Of a DNA stretch of 64,000 nt, positions 8,358 to 17,179 are shown piece after piece. The stretch is taken from the NCBI RefSeq assembly GCF_022374895.2, contig NZ_CP092423.2:372001-436000 (forward strand), given 5' to 3'. Each line of letters starts with the position of its first letter. The first letter of the stretch is position 1. This DNA is from Mycobacterium lentiflavum (GTDB lineage: Bacteria; Actinomycetota; Actinomycetes; Mycobacteriales; Mycobacteriaceae). The notes beneath the pieces were generated by a model, which saw only the letters and a program-made list of their open reading frames with translations, had not been told where the DNA came from and searched no databases. The translations under genes and the position numbers were made by a program.

Positions 8358-8798
8358 ATGCCTGTTCTGAGCAAAACTGTCGAGGTCGAAACCAACGCCG
8401 CCGCCATCATGGGCATCGTCGCGGATTTCGAGCGGTACCCGGAGTGGAGCGACGGGGCCAAGGGCTGCTGGGTGCTGGCGCGCTACGACGACGGCCGGCC
8501 CAGCCAGATTCGCCTGGACGCCGCCTACCAAGGCTTCGAGGGCGTGTTCATCCAGGCCGTCTACTACCCCGGGCCGAACCAGATCCAGACCGTGCTGCAG
8601 CAGGGCGAACTGTTCAAGAAGCAGGAACAGCTGTTCAGTGTGGTCGAAACCGGCGCCTCGAGCCTGTTGACCGTCGACATCGACGTCGAACCGTCGATGC
8701 CGGTGCCCGCGCCGATGGTGAAGATGATGCTCAACAACGTGCTCGATCACCTCGCGGAAAACCTGAAGAAGCGCGCCGAGCAGTTGGCCGCCAACTAG
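8358..8798 (+). CDS. TB18.5: SRPBCC / polyketide-cyclase-like protein (TB18.5 orthologue)
   Basis: Protein of 146 residues with a START/Bet v1-like (SRPBCC) fold that forms a deep hydrophobic ligand pocket. The N-terminus MPVLSKTVEV and the end EHLAENLK-like helix (DHLAENLKKRAEQLAA) match M. tuberculosis Rv0164 (TB18.5), a protein of unknown ligand. The upstream codons in frame spell a -10 box rather than protein, so the ATG at 8358 is preferred over one at 8337. It is convergent with mce1R, 39 bases away. It may carry or modify a lipid, given the neighbouring lipid-import locus; this is inference. Confidence 0.88.
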   Translation: MPVLSKTVEVETNAAAIMGIVADFERYPEWSDGAKGCWVLARYDDGRPSQIRLDAAYQGFEGVFIQAVYYPGPNQIQTVLQQGELFKKQEQLFSVVETGASSLLTVDIDVEPSMPVPAPMVKMMLNNVLDHLAENLKKRAEQLAAN

Positions 8799-8837
8799 GC
8801 CCGTGAGTCAGGCTGACGAAGCCCCGCCGACCTCGAA

Positions 8838-9533
8838 TCAACCGAAGATCCCGGCCCCGTCCAGCATGTGGGTCAGTCGCTGCGCCGCGTCGGTGAATTG
8901 CCAGACCGTGTGCTCGATCACCGCGGGTGTATCGCGACGGCGCAGCGCGCCGATCAGCTGCCGGTGATTGTCGACCGCGGCCACACCCCACTGTGGATCG
9001 CCGGCGTACACCAGCACCGGCATATACCGCGCGGCGTTGAGCAGGAACCAGGCCAGCTTGATTCGCCCGCTGGCCTGGTTGAAGACCCGGTGGAACGAGA
9101 ACTCGATGCCCGCGATGGTCTCGGGATCGCTGGAGCCCACGGCCGCGGACAGCGAATTGTTGATCCGCTCCAGCTCGTCGATCTCGGCCTCGGTGATGTG
9201 TGAGGTGGCGGCCGCGGCCAGTTCCCTGGCGATGGTGGCCTGCAGCCAGAAGATGTCGTCGATGTCCTGACGGGTCAGCGGCAGCACAACGTGACCGCGG
9301 TGCGGCTCGAGCTGCACCATGCCCTCGCCGCGCAACTTCAGCAGAGCCTCGCGCACCGGCGTCACGCTGACCCCGAGTTCGGCCGCCGTCTCGTCCAGGC
9401 GTATGAAGGTGCCCGGGCGCAACGTGCCCGACATGATCGCTGCCCTTAGGTGGCCTGCCACCTCGTCCGACAGCTGCGCCCGGCGCAGCTGCCGCCGCCT
9501 GCCGTGGGTTCGCGTAGATAGAGGTACGTTCAC
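8838..9533 (-). CDS. mce1R: GntR/FadR-family repressor of the mce1 operon
   Basis: FadR-subfamily regulator of 231 residues. The winged helix-turn-helix spans about residues 18-85 (LSDEVAGHLR to LEPHRGHVV, with VTPVREAL in the recognition helix). It is followed by an all-helical FCD ligand domain carrying histidines (FSFHRVF, DNHRQL, IEHTVW) that usually bind a metal and an acyl effector. It is divergent from fadD5, as Rv0165c is in M. tuberculosis, where the protein represses the mce1 operon in response to fatty acids. The start is GTG at 9533 with no clear Shine-Dalgarno. The inverted repeat at 9612-9637 is its likely operator. Confidence 0.93.
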   Translation of the reverse strand: MNVPLSTRTHGRRRQLRRAQLSDEVAGHLRAAIMSGTLRPGTFIRLDETAAELGVSVTPVREALLKLRGEGMVQLEPHRGHVVLPLTRQDIDDIFWLQATIARELAAAATSHITEAEIDELERINNSLSAAVGSSDPETIAGIEFSFHRVFNQASGRIKLAWFLLNAARYMPVLVYAGDPQWGVAAVDNHRQLIGALRRRDTPAVIEHTVWQFTDAAQRLTHMLDGAGIFG

Positions 9534-9611
9534 GTCGGTGGCCAGGCTTTCGGGGGGCGTTTTCAGGGAGTTCTCAGGGCGTATCGGGGCTTGTCATCAG
9601 GGCGGTAAGGC

Positions 9612-9637
9612 CATAGTGTGACCCACACAACACTATG
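9612..9637. promoter_or_regulatory. Inverted repeat CATAGTGT-N10-ACACTATG, candidate Mce1R operator
   Basis: Perfect 8-base arms separated by 10 bases lie in the 159-base mce1R-fadD5 gap. The right arm overlaps TATGTT (9634-9639), a TANNNT hexamer that could be the fadD5 -10 element, so occupancy would block initiation. Arm length and dyad symmetry fit a FadR-type dimer. Assignment to Mce1R is inference from position. Confidence 0.6.
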
Positions 9638-9692
9638 TTTTATCAAATATCAACCTGTCGCAAGCGGTGCGCGAGTGAAGGGAAGGTATTAG

Positions 9693-11351
9693 TTGACCGC
9701 GCAACTTGCTAGCCACCAGGCACAAGCGTCGCAGCCGTCACACCCGACCGCGCAGCCGTATCTGGCCCGCCGGCAGAACTGGGTCAACCAGCTCGAGCGG
9801 CACGCACTAATGCAGCCGCAGGCCGTCGCGCTGCGATTCACCGGTCGCACGCTGACATGGGCTGACCTGCAGCGACGGGTCAGCGCGCTGGCCGGAGCAC
9901 TGCGCCGCCGCGGGGTCGGCGCCGGCGACCGGGTGATGATCCTGATGCTCAACCGGACCGAGTTCATCGAGGCGATGCTGGCCACCAACATGCTCGGCGG
10001 CATTGCGGTTCCGCTGAACTTCCGGCTCACCCCGTCCGAGATCGCCTTCCTGGTCGAGGACTGCGAGGCCCGGGTGATGGTCACCGAAGCGGTGTTGGCT
10101 CCGGTGGCCACCGGCGTGCGCGACATTGCGCCCCTGCTTGCCACCGTCATCGTGGCCGGCGGGTCGACCGACGACAACGTGCTCGGCTACGAAGACCTGA
10201 TCGACGAGCCCGGTGACGCGCCCGACCCGGCGGACGTCCCGAACGACTCGCCGGCGCTGATCATGTACACCTCGGGCACCACCGGCCGCCCCAAGGGCGC
10301 GGTGCTCACCCACACCAACCTGACCGGGCAGACGATGACCGGGCTCTACACCAACGGCGCGGATATCAATAACGATGTCGGCTTCGTCGGTGTCCCGCTG
10401 TTCCACATCGCCGGCGTCGGCAACCTGCTCGGTGGGCTGCTCCTGGGGCTGCCCACGGTCATCTATCCCCTCGGGGCGTTCGACCCCGGACAGCTGCTCG
10501 ACGTGCTCGCGGCGGAGAAGGTCACCGGCATCTTCCTGGTTCCCGCGCAATGGCAGGCCGTGTGCGCCGAGCAGCAGGCCCGCCCTCGCGACCTCAAGCT
10601 GAGGATCATGTCGTGGGGAGCCGCCCCCGCTCCGGACGCGCTGCTGCGGGAGATGTCGGCGACGTTCCCCGGCACCCAGATCCTGGCCGCGTTCGGTCAG
10701 ACCGAGATGTCTCCGGTCACCTGCATGCTGCTCGGCGAGGACGCGATCCGTAAGCGCGGATCGGTCGGCAAGGTGATCCCGACGGTCGCCGCCCGCGTCG
10801 TCGACGAAAACATGAACGATGTGCCGATCGGTGAGGTCGGCGAAATCGTCTATCGGGCACCGACATTGATGAGCGGCTATTGGAACAACCCGGAGGCCAC
10901 CGCGGAGGCGTTCGCGGGCGGCTGGTTCCACTCCGGTGACCTCGTCCGGATGGACGAGGAGGGCTACGTCTGGGTCGTGGACCGCAAGAAGGACATGATC
11001 ATCTCGGGCGGCGAGAACATCTACTGCGCCGAAGTGGAGAACGTGCTGGCCGGCCACCCCAGCATCGTCGAGGTCGCGGTCATCGGCCGGGTCCACGAGA
11101 AATGGGGCGAGGTACCGGTCGCGGTCGCGGCGATCGCCGTCGATAGCCTCCGGCTCGAGGATCTGGACGAATTCCTGACCGAGCGCCTCGCCCGTTACAA
11201 GCACCCCAAGGCACTCGAGATCGTCGACGCGTTGCCCCGGAACCCGGCCGGCAAGGTCCTCAAGACTGAGCTACGGGTTCGCTACGGCACCGCAGGCAGA
11301 ACGCAAAACGAGGCTACTTCAAGGGATTTCACGCCGAGAGAGGAAAGCTGA
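9693..11351 (+). CDS. fadD5: Fatty-acid-CoA ligase FadD5
   Basis: ANL-superfamily acyl-CoA synthetase, 552 residues, activating fatty acids through an acyl-adenylate. The ATP-binding P-loop MYTSGTTGRPKG begins at residue 191. The hinge region GYVWVVDRKKDMIISGGENI and the C-terminal lysine motif NPAGKVLKTEL are intact. The TTG start at 9693 is supported by GGAAGG six bases upstream and by the conserved N-terminus MTAQLAS. It is the first gene of the mce1 operon, matching Rv0166, which has been linked to recycling mycolic or other fatty acids delivered by Mce1. A further 212 bases separate it from yrbE1A. Confidence 0.96.
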   Translation: MTAQLASHQAQASQPSHPTAQPYLARRQNWVNQLERHALMQPQAVALRFTGRTLTWADLQRRVSALAGALRRRGVGAGDRVMILMLNRTEFIEAMLATNMLGGIAVPLNFRLTPSEIAFLVEDCEARVMVTEAVLAPVATGVRDIAPLLATVIVAGGSTDDNVLGYEDLIDEPGDAPDPADVPNDSPALIMYTSGTTGRPKGAVLTHTNLTGQTMTGLYTNGADINNDVGFVGVPLFHIAGVGNLLGGLLLGLPTVIYPLGAFDPGQLLDVLAAEKVTGIFLVPAQWQAVCAEQQARPRDLKLRIMSWGAAPAPDALLREMSATFPGTQILAAFGQTEMSPVTCMLLGEDAIRKRGSVGKVIPTVAARVVDENMNDVPIGEVGEIVYRAPTLMSGYWNNPEATAEAFAGGWFHSGDLVRMDEEGYVWVVDRKKDMIISGGENIYCAEVENVLAGHPSIVEVAVIGRVHEKWGEVPVAVAAIAVDSLRLEDLDEFLTERLARYKHPKALEIVDALPRNPAGKVLKTELRVRYGTAGRTQNEATSRDFTPREES

Positions 11352-11563
11352 CGGAAACTGTAACGTTTGCCCGTTGTTGACGAAGGGTTAATTGTGCGGA
11401 TGCGGTTCACACCTGCTTGGCCATCGGGTACATTCCTGTGGTCTCCGTTACTACTTGCCAGTAGGGAGTCGGTGATCACACATGTGGGTCCGGGGCAAGG
11501 TGGGGGCGTGCGAGACGATTCGCCGCGCCGTGGGGCGGGCGGCGCCGGCATGAGGGGGCAGTG
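11352..11563. other. Untranslated gap inside the mce1 operon
   Basis: These 212 bases between fadD5 and yrbE1A carry no convincing gene. TTGACG (11377-11382) could be a -35 element, followed by a poor -10 region. In M. tuberculosis an internal promoter has been reported in the equivalent gap. AGGGGG (11553-11558) is the ribosome-binding site for yrbE1A. Confidence 0.4.
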
Positions 11564-12379
11564 GTGACTTCGACGTCTGCGGGCGGGCGGGGCCCCTACC
11601 TCGTCGGCTACCTGCGCGACCAGCTGGAGACGCCGCTGACGCTGATCGGCGGGTTCTTCCGGATGTGTGTCCTGACCGGCGGGGCGTTGTTCCGCCGGCC
11701 CTTCCAGTGGCGCGAGTTCGTCCTGCAGTGCTGGTTCATCATGCGGGTCGCGTTCCTGCCGACCGTCTTCGTCTCGATCCCGCTGACCGTGCTGCTGATC
11801 TTCACGCTCAACGTGCTGCTGGCCCAGTTCGGTGCCGCCGACCTGTCCGGCGCGGGCGCGGCGATCGGTGCGGTCACCCAGCTCGGTCCGCTGACCACGG
11901 TGCTGGTGGTCGCCGGCGCCGGATCGACCGCGATCTGCGCCGACCTGGGCGCACGCACCATCCGCGAGGAAATCGACGCGATGGAGGTGCTCGGCATCGA
12001 CCCGATCCACCGCCTGGTGGTGCCCCGGGTGATCGCCGCGACCCTGGTCGCCACGCTGCTCAACGGCCTGGTCATCACCGTCGGCCTGGTGGGCGGCTAC
12101 CTGTTCGGGGTGTATCTGCAGAACGTCTCCGGGGGCGCCTACCTGGCCACCCTGACCACGATCACCGGCCTGCCCGAGGTCGTCATCGCGACCCTCAAGG
12201 CCGCGATCTTCGGCCTGATCGCCGGCCTGGTCGGCTGCTACCGCGGCCTGACCGTGCGAGGCGGTTCGAAGGGCCTGGGCACCGCCGTCAACGAAACCGT
12301 GGTGCTCTGCGTCGTCGCGCTGTACGCGGTGAACGTCATCTTGACAACGATCGGTGTGCGATTCGGGACGGGACACTGA
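11564..12379 (+). CDS. yrbE1A: Mce1 ABC-type permease subunit YrbE1A
   Basis: MlaE-family integral membrane permease, 271 residues, forming with YrbE1B the inner-membrane channel of the Mce1 lipid importer, energised by an MceG ATPase encoded elsewhere. The conserved cytoplasmic loop REEIDAMEVLGIDP starts near residue 134 and is flanked by hydrophobic helices (GLVITVGLVGGYLFGVYL). Two GTG codons in tandem (11561, 11564) could start it; 11564 has the better five-base spacing from AGGGGG. It is followed by yrbE1B after one base. Matches Rv0167 almost throughout. Confidence 0.96.
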   Translation: MTSTSAGGRGPYLVGYLRDQLETPLTLIGGFFRMCVLTGGALFRRPFQWREFVLQCWFIMRVAFLPTVFVSIPLTVLLIFTLNVLLAQFGAADLSGAGAAIGAVTQLGPLTTVLVVAGAGSTAICADLGARTIREEIDAMEVLGIDPIHRLVVPRVIAATLVATLLNGLVITVGLVGGYLFGVYLQNVSGGAYLATLTTITGLPEVVIATLKAAIFGLIAGLVGCYRGLTVRGGSKGLGTAVNETVVLCVVALYAVNVILTTIGVRFGTGH

Positions 12380-12380
12380 C

Positions 12381-13250
12381 ATGACAAACGTCGCCGTACT
12401 GCGCGCCCGGTTCCCGCGGGCAGCCGAAAACCTGAACCGCTACGGCGGTGCCGCCGGCCGCGGGCTCGACGACATCGGCCGGATGGCCTGGTTCGCAATG
12501 ACCTGCATCGCGCACGTGCCGCACGCGCTGCGCAACTACCGCAAGGAAACGCTGCGGTTGATCGCCCAGATCGGCATGGGCACCGGTGCCATGGCCGTCG
12601 TCGGTGGCACCGTCGCCATCGTCGGCTTCGTCACGCTGTCCGGTAGCTCGCTGGTCGCGATCCAGGGTTTCGCGTCGCTGGGCAACATCGGCGTCGAGGC
12701 GTTCACCGGGTTCTTCGCCGCGCTGATCAACGTGCGCATTGCCGCTCCGGTCGTCACCGGCATCGCGATGGCTGCCACCGTCGGCGCGGGCGCCACCGCG
12801 GAGCTCGGGGCGATGCGGATCAGCGAGGAGATCGACGCCCTGGAAGTGATGGGCATCAAGTCGATCTCGTTCCTGGCCACCACGCGGTTCATGGCCGGGC
12901 TGGTCGTGATCATCCCGATCTACGCGCTGGCGATGATCATGTGCTTCCTGTCGCCGCAGATCACCACGACGGTGCTCTACGGGCAGTCCAACGGAACCTA
13001 TGACCACTACTTCCGGACGTTCCTGCGCCCCGACGACGTGTTCTGGTCGTTCCTGGAGGCCATCATCATCACCGCGGTCGTGATGATCACGCACTGCTTC
13101 TACGGCTACAACGCCGGCGGCGGGCCCGTCGGCGTCGGCGAGGCCGTTGGTCGATCGATGCGATTCTCTTTGGTCTCGGTGCAGGTTGTGGTGTTGTCGG
13201 CCGCGTTGGCGCTGTACGGCGTCAACCCGAACTTCGCCTTAACGGTGTAA
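12381..13250 (+). CDS. yrbE1B: Mce1 ABC-type permease subunit YrbE1B
   Basis: Second MlaE-family permease of the Mce1 complex, 289 residues, the same length as Rv0168. The signature SEEIDALEVMGIKS marks the coupling loop, preceded by the glycine/alanine-rich stretch GVEAFTGFFAALINVRIAAP. About five to six hydrophobic segments are visible. ATG at 12381 directly follows the yrbE1A stop. Five bases separate its stop from mce1A. The six Mce proteins that follow are thought to form a periplasmic hexameric channel docking onto this permease pair. Confidence 0.96.
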   Translation: MTNVAVLRARFPRAAENLNRYGGAAGRGLDDIGRMAWFAMTCIAHVPHALRNYRKETLRLIAQIGMGTGAMAVVGGTVAIVGFVTLSGSSLVAIQGFASLGNIGVEAFTGFFAALINVRIAAPVVTGIAMAATVGAGATAELGAMRISEEIDALEVMGIKSISFLATTRFMAGLVVIIPIYALAMIMCFLSPQITTTVLYGQSNGTYDHYFRTFLRPDDVFWSFLEAIIITAVVMITHCFYGYNAGGGPVGVGEAVGRSMRFSLVSVQVVVLSAALALYGVNPNFALTV

Positions 13251-13254
13251 CTCC

Positions 13255-14556
13255 ATGACCCGACCCGGAAAGACGAACGCAGCGCGGACCCCGCCCTACA
13301 AATTGGCGGGCGTCGGCCTGTTGGTCGTCGGCGTGCTCGTCTTCGTGTTGATCTACGGGCAGTTCCGCGGCGACTTCACCCCCAAGACCCAGCTGACCAT
13401 GCTGGCGTCGCGGGCGGGTCTGGTCATGGACCCGGGTTCCAAGGTCACCTACAACGGCGTCGAGATCGGGCGGGTGGCCACCATCTCCGAGATCGTCCGC
13501 GACGGTAAGCCGGCGGCGAAGTTCACCCTCGACGTCTATCCGCGGTACCTGAAGCTGATCCCGGCCAACGTGACTGCCGACATCAAGGCCACCACGGTGT
13601 TCGGCGGCAAGTACGTGTCGCTGACGACGCCGCAGAACCCGTCGACGCAACGGCTCAGCGCGTCGTCGGTGATCGACGCGAGGTCGGTGACGACGGAGAT
13701 CAATACGTTGTTCCAGACCGTCACCTCGATCGCGGAAAAGGTGGATCCGGTCAAGCTGAACCTGACGCTGAGTGCGGCCGCGCAATCGCTGGCCGGCCTC
13801 GGCGACAAGTTCGGGCAGTCGATCGTCAACGGCAACGCGGTCCTCGACGACGTCAACCCGCAGATGCCGCAGATCCGCCACGACATCCAGCAGCTGGCCG
13901 GCCTCGGCGACACCTACGCCAACGCCTCGCCGGACCTGTTCGACTTCCTCAACAACGCGGTCGTCACCTCACGCACGATCAACCAGCAGCAGAAGGACCT
14001 GGACCGGGCGCTGCTATCGGCCGCCGGGTTCGGCAACACCGGCGCCGAGATCTTCGAGAAGGGCGGCCCGTACCTGGCGCGCGGCGCCGCCGACCTGGTG
14101 CCGTCGGCGCAGCTGCTGGACACCTACAGCCCGGCGATCTTCTGCACCCTGCGCAACTACCACGACATCGAACCCAAGGCCGCCTCGTTCCTCGCCGGCA
14201 ACGGTTACTCGCTAAACGCCCACACCGAGGCGCTGTCCGGCCTTGGGCTGCTCGCCAACCCGGTGTCCGCGGTGGCCACGATCGCGAGCCTGGTCGGTGG
14301 CATTGCCGGGGTGGTCGGCGGGGCGCCGAACCCCTACATCTATCCCGAGAACCTGCCGCGGGTGAACGCCCGCGGTGGTCCGGGCGGTGCGCCGGGCTGC
14401 TGGCAGCACATTACGCATGACCTCTGGCCCGCTCCCGAGTTGGTGATGGACTCCGGCAACAGCATCGCGCCGTACAACCACCTCGACACCGGTTCGCCCT
14501 ACGCAATCGAATACGTGTGGGGCCGTCAGGTAGGGGATAACACGATCAACCCATGA
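13255..14556 (+). CDS. mce1A: Mce-family protein Mce1A
   Basis: First of six MCE-domain proteins, 433 residues. A single N-terminal membrane anchor (about residues 18-37, GVGLLVVGVLVFVLIYG) is followed by the MCE beta-barrel domain with VMDPGSKVTYNGVEIGRV, then a long helical region (IVNGNAVLDDVNPQMPQI) that builds the channel needle. The C-terminal part from about residue 330 is the mycobacterial cap domain. It acts in the periplasm as a substrate-conducting subunit for long-chain lipids. The stop overlaps mce1B as ATGA. It appears somewhat shorter than Rv0169, mainly at the C-terminus. Confidence 0.95.
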   Translation: MTRPGKTNAARTPPYKLAGVGLLVVGVLVFVLIYGQFRGDFTPKTQLTMLASRAGLVMDPGSKVTYNGVEIGRVATISEIVRDGKPAAKFTLDVYPRYLKLIPANVTADIKATTVFGGKYVSLTTPQNPSTQRLSASSVIDARSVTTEINTLFQTVTSIAEKVDPVKLNLTLSAAAQSLAGLGDKFGQSIVNGNAVLDDVNPQMPQIRHDIQQLAGLGDTYANASPDLFDFLNNAVVTSRTINQQQKDLDRALLSAAGFGNTGAEIFEKGGPYLARGAADLVPSAQLLDTYSPAIFCTLRNYHDIEPKAASFLAGNGYSLNAHTEALSGLGLLANPVSAVATIASLVGGIAGVVGGAPNPYIYPENLPRVNARGGPGGAPGCWQHITHDLWPAPELVMDSGNSIAPYNHLDTGSPYAIEYVWGRQVGDNTINP

Positions 14557-15593
14557 AAATCACCGGTACGCTCGTCCGACTCGGCATCTTCTCCCTGGTG
14601 CTGCTGCTCTTCACTGTGATGATCGTCGTGGTGTTCGGTCAGATGCGGTTTGACCGCACCAACGCCTACACCGCGGAGTTCAGCAACATCAGCGGGCTGC
14701 GGCAGGGCCAATTCGTCCGCGCCTCCGGCGTGGAGATCGGCAAGGTCGACTCGGTGCAGCTGGTCGACAGCGGCAAGCGCGTGCGGGTGAAGTTCAACGT
14801 GGACCGCTCGGTTCCGCTGTATCAGTCGACGACGGCGCAGATTCGCTACCTGGACCTGATCGGTAATCGGTATCTGGAACTCAAGCGCGGCGAGGGTGAA
14901 GGCGCGGACAAGGTGCTGCCGCCGGGTGGCTTCATCCCGCTGTCGCGTACCGCGCCGGCTCTGGACCTCGACGCGCTGATCGGTGGTTTCAAGCCGCTGT
15001 TCCGGGCGCTGGATCCGGAGAAGGTCAACACCATCGCGAGCGCGCTCATCACGGTGTTCCAGGGTCAAGGCGGCACGATCAACGACATCCTGGACAACAC
15101 CGCGCAGCTGACGAACCAGATCGGCGAGCGTGACCAGGCCATCGGCGAGGTGATCAAGAACCTGAACGTGGTGCTGGACACGACGGTCCGGCACCGCCAG
15201 CAATTCGACCAGACCATTAACAACCTCGAGGTGCTGATCACCGGGCTCAGGGACCACGGCGATCAGCTGGCCGGCGGGACCGCACACATCAGCAATGCGG
15301 CGGGCACCGTGGCCGATCTGCTGGGCGAGGATCGGGCGCTGCTGCACAAGTCCATCAACTACCTGGACGGGATTCAGCAGCCGCTGATCGACCAGCAAGA
15401 CCAACTGCAGGACTACCTCAAGAAGGTGCCGAGCGCGCTGAACATGATCGGGCGCGCCATCGGGTCGTACGGAGACTTCGTGAACTTCTACGCCTGCGAC
15501 ATCACGTTGAAAATCAACGGTCTGCAAGCTGGTGGTCCGGTCCGCACGGTCCGGCTCTTCCAGCAGCCGACGGGTAGGTGCACGCCGCAATGA
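14553..15593 (+). CDS. mce1B: Mce-family protein Mce1B
   Basis: MCE-domain protein, 346 residues, with an N-terminal signal anchor (LVRLGIFSLVLLLFTVMIVVVFG), the MCE core (NISGLRQGQFVRASGVEIGK) and a helical region rich in polar heptads (NNLEVLITGLRDHGDQLAGG). It has no proline-rich tail, unlike Mce1C and Mce1D, and ends soon after a cysteine-containing stretch (YACDITLKINGLQAGGP). The start overlaps mce1A and the stop overlaps mce1C by four bases. Corresponds to Rv0170. Confidence 0.95.
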   Translation: MKITGTLVRLGIFSLVLLLFTVMIVVVFGQMRFDRTNAYTAEFSNISGLRQGQFVRASGVEIGKVDSVQLVDSGKRVRVKFNVDRSVPLYQSTTAQIRYLDLIGNRYLELKRGEGEGADKVLPPGGFIPLSRTAPALDLDALIGGFKPLFRALDPEKVNTIASALITVFQGQGGTINDILDNTAQLTNQIGERDQAIGEVIKNLNVVLDTTVRHRQQFDQTINNLEVLITGLRDHGDQLAGGTAHISNAAGTVADLLGEDRALLHKSINYLDGIQQPLIDQQDQLQDYLKKVPSALNMIGRAIGSYGDFVNFYACDITLKINGLQAGGPVRTVRLFQQPTGRCTPQ

Positions 15594-17179
15594 GAACGCT
15601 GGAACCCCCGAACCGGTTTCGGATCGGCCTGATGGGCATCGTGGTCACGCTGCTCGTGATCGGCGTCGGGCAAAGCTTCACCAGTGTCCCGATCCTGATG
15701 GCCAGGCCGGCGTACTACGGGCAGTTCACCGACTCCGGCGGGATCAACGTCGGCGACAAGGTGCGCATCGCCGGCATGGACGTCGGCAAGGTTGAGGCCC
15801 TCAAGATCGACGGCGACCACATCACGATGAAGTTCTCGATCGGCACCAACACCATCGGCACCGAGAGCCGGCTGGCGATCCGGACCGACACCATCCTCGG
15901 TAAGAAGGTCATGGAGATCGAGGCGCGGGGCAACCAGCAGCTGAAACCCGGCGCCACGCTGCCATTGGGCCAGAGCACCACGCCGTATCAGATTTACGAC
16001 GCGTTCTTCGACGTCACCAAGGCCGCCTCCGGCTGGAACATCGATACGGTCAAAGAGTCGCTGCACGTGCTGTCGCAGACCATCGACCAGACCTATCCGC
16101 ACCTGAGCGCCGCGCTCGAGGGCGTCTCGAAGTTCTCCGACACGGTCGGCAAACGTGACGCCGAGGTCAAGCACCTGCTGGCCCAGGCCAACCAGGTGGC
16201 CAGCGTGCTGGGCGACCGCAGTGAGCAGGTCGACCGCCTGCTGGTCAACGCCAAGACGCTGCTGGCCGCGTTCAACGAGCGCGGGCAGGCCATCAACGCC
16301 CTGCTGGGCAACATCGCCGCGTTCTCCGAACAGGTCAAGGGCCTGATCAACGACAACCCGAACCTCAACCACGTGCTCGAGCAGTTGCGCACGATCAGCA
16401 AGATCCTGGTCGAGCGCAAGGACGACGTGGCAGCGGGTCTGACCGAGGTCGGCCACTTCCTGCCGTCCTTGAATGAGGCCATCGCGTCGGGGCCGTTCTT
16501 CAAGGTGGTGCTGCACAACCTGGCGCTCTACCAGATCATCCAGCCGTGGGTGGACGCCGCATTCAAGAAGCGCGGCATCGACCCGGAGAACTTCTGGCGC
16601 AGTGCCGGTCTGCCGGAATACCGCTGGCCCGACCCCAACGGCGCCCGGTTCCCCAACGGTGCACCGCCGCCGGCACCGCCGGTGCTGGAGGGCACCCCGG
16701 AGCATCCCGGACCGGCCATCCCACCCGGATCGCCGTGCTCGTACACGCCGGCCAATCCCGGCGGCAACGTCACCGTCGGCGACGAGGGTCTGCCGCGGCC
16801 GTGGAACCCGTTGCCGTGCGCCGGTGCGGCGGTCGGCCCGTTTGGGGGGCCGGGCTTCCCGGCACCCGTCGACGTTGCTGTGTCGCCGCCGAACCCGGAC
16901 GGTCTGCCGCCCACGCCCGGCATCAATATCGCCGGGCGCCCGGGTGACCCGCCCCCGAACGTGCCGGGCACGCCGGTGCCGTTGCCGACCCAGGCTCCGC
17001 CGGGCGCGCGCACCGAGAACCTGGGACCGGCCGGGCCGGTGCCGCCGCCGTCGACCTTCGCTCCGGGTCTGCCGCCGGGTCCCCCGGCGCCGCCCGGACC
17101 GGGGAACCAGTTGCCGGCGCCGTTCATCAACCCCGGCGGCTCGGGCGGTAGTGGTGTCACGGGAGGTAGCCAGAATTGA
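15590..17179 (+). CDS. mce1C: Mce-family protein Mce1C
   Basis: MCE-domain protein, 529 residues. The anchor LMGIVVTLLVIGVGQSF is followed by the MCE core (GGINVGDKVRIAGMDVGKVE) and coiled helices (QVDRLLVNAKTLLAAFNERG). From about residue 360 the protein turns into a long proline/glycine-rich tail (for example PPPNVPGTPVPLP), which may extend the needle tip or contact the cell wall. ATG at 15590 overlaps the mce1B stop; an earlier in-frame ATG at 15578 lies inside mce1B and is less likely. The stop overlaps mce1D. Corresponds to Rv0171. Confidence 0.95.
   Translation: MRTLEPPNRFRIGLMGIVVTLLVIGVGQSFTSVPILMARPAYYGQFTDSGGINVGDKVRIAGMDVGKVEALKIDGDHITMKFSIGTNTIGTESRLAIRTDTILGKKVMEIEARGNQQLKPGATLPLGQSTTPYQIYDAFFDVTKAASGWNIDTVKESLHVLSQTIDQTYPHLSAALEGVSKFSDTVGKRDAEVKHLLAQANQVASVLGDRSEQVDRLLVNAKTLLAAFNERGQAINALLGNIAAFSEQVKGLINDNPNLNHVLEQLRTISKILVERKDDVAAGLTEVGHFLPSLNEAIASGPFFKVVLHNLALYQIIQPWVDAAFKKRGIDPENFWRSAGLPEYRWPDPNGARFPNGAPPPAPPVLEGTPEHPGPAIPPGSPCSYTPANPGGNVTVGDEGLPRPWNPLPCAGAAVGPFGGPGFPAPVDVAVSPPNPDGLPPTPGINIAGRPGDPPPNVPGTPVPLPTQAPPGARTENLGPAGPVPPPSTFAPGLPPGPPAPPGPGNQLPAPFINPGGSGGSGVTGGSQN

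Noticed and set aside
9807..12382. Long minus-strand open frames (9807-11204 and 11282-12382) opposite fadD5 and yrbE1A
   Set aside because: Their products are runs of Arg, Gly, Asp, His and Gln without family motifs, the usual shadow of GC-rich third-position bias; the plus-strand genes have full domain signatures.
16640..17160. Proline/glycine-rich repetitive DNA at the end of mce1C (and 18590-18780 in mce1D) as a possible PE/PPE or PGRS element
   Set aside because: The frame is continuous with the MCE domain and the tail is a known feature of Mce C and D subunits; there is no PE or PPE N-terminal domain.
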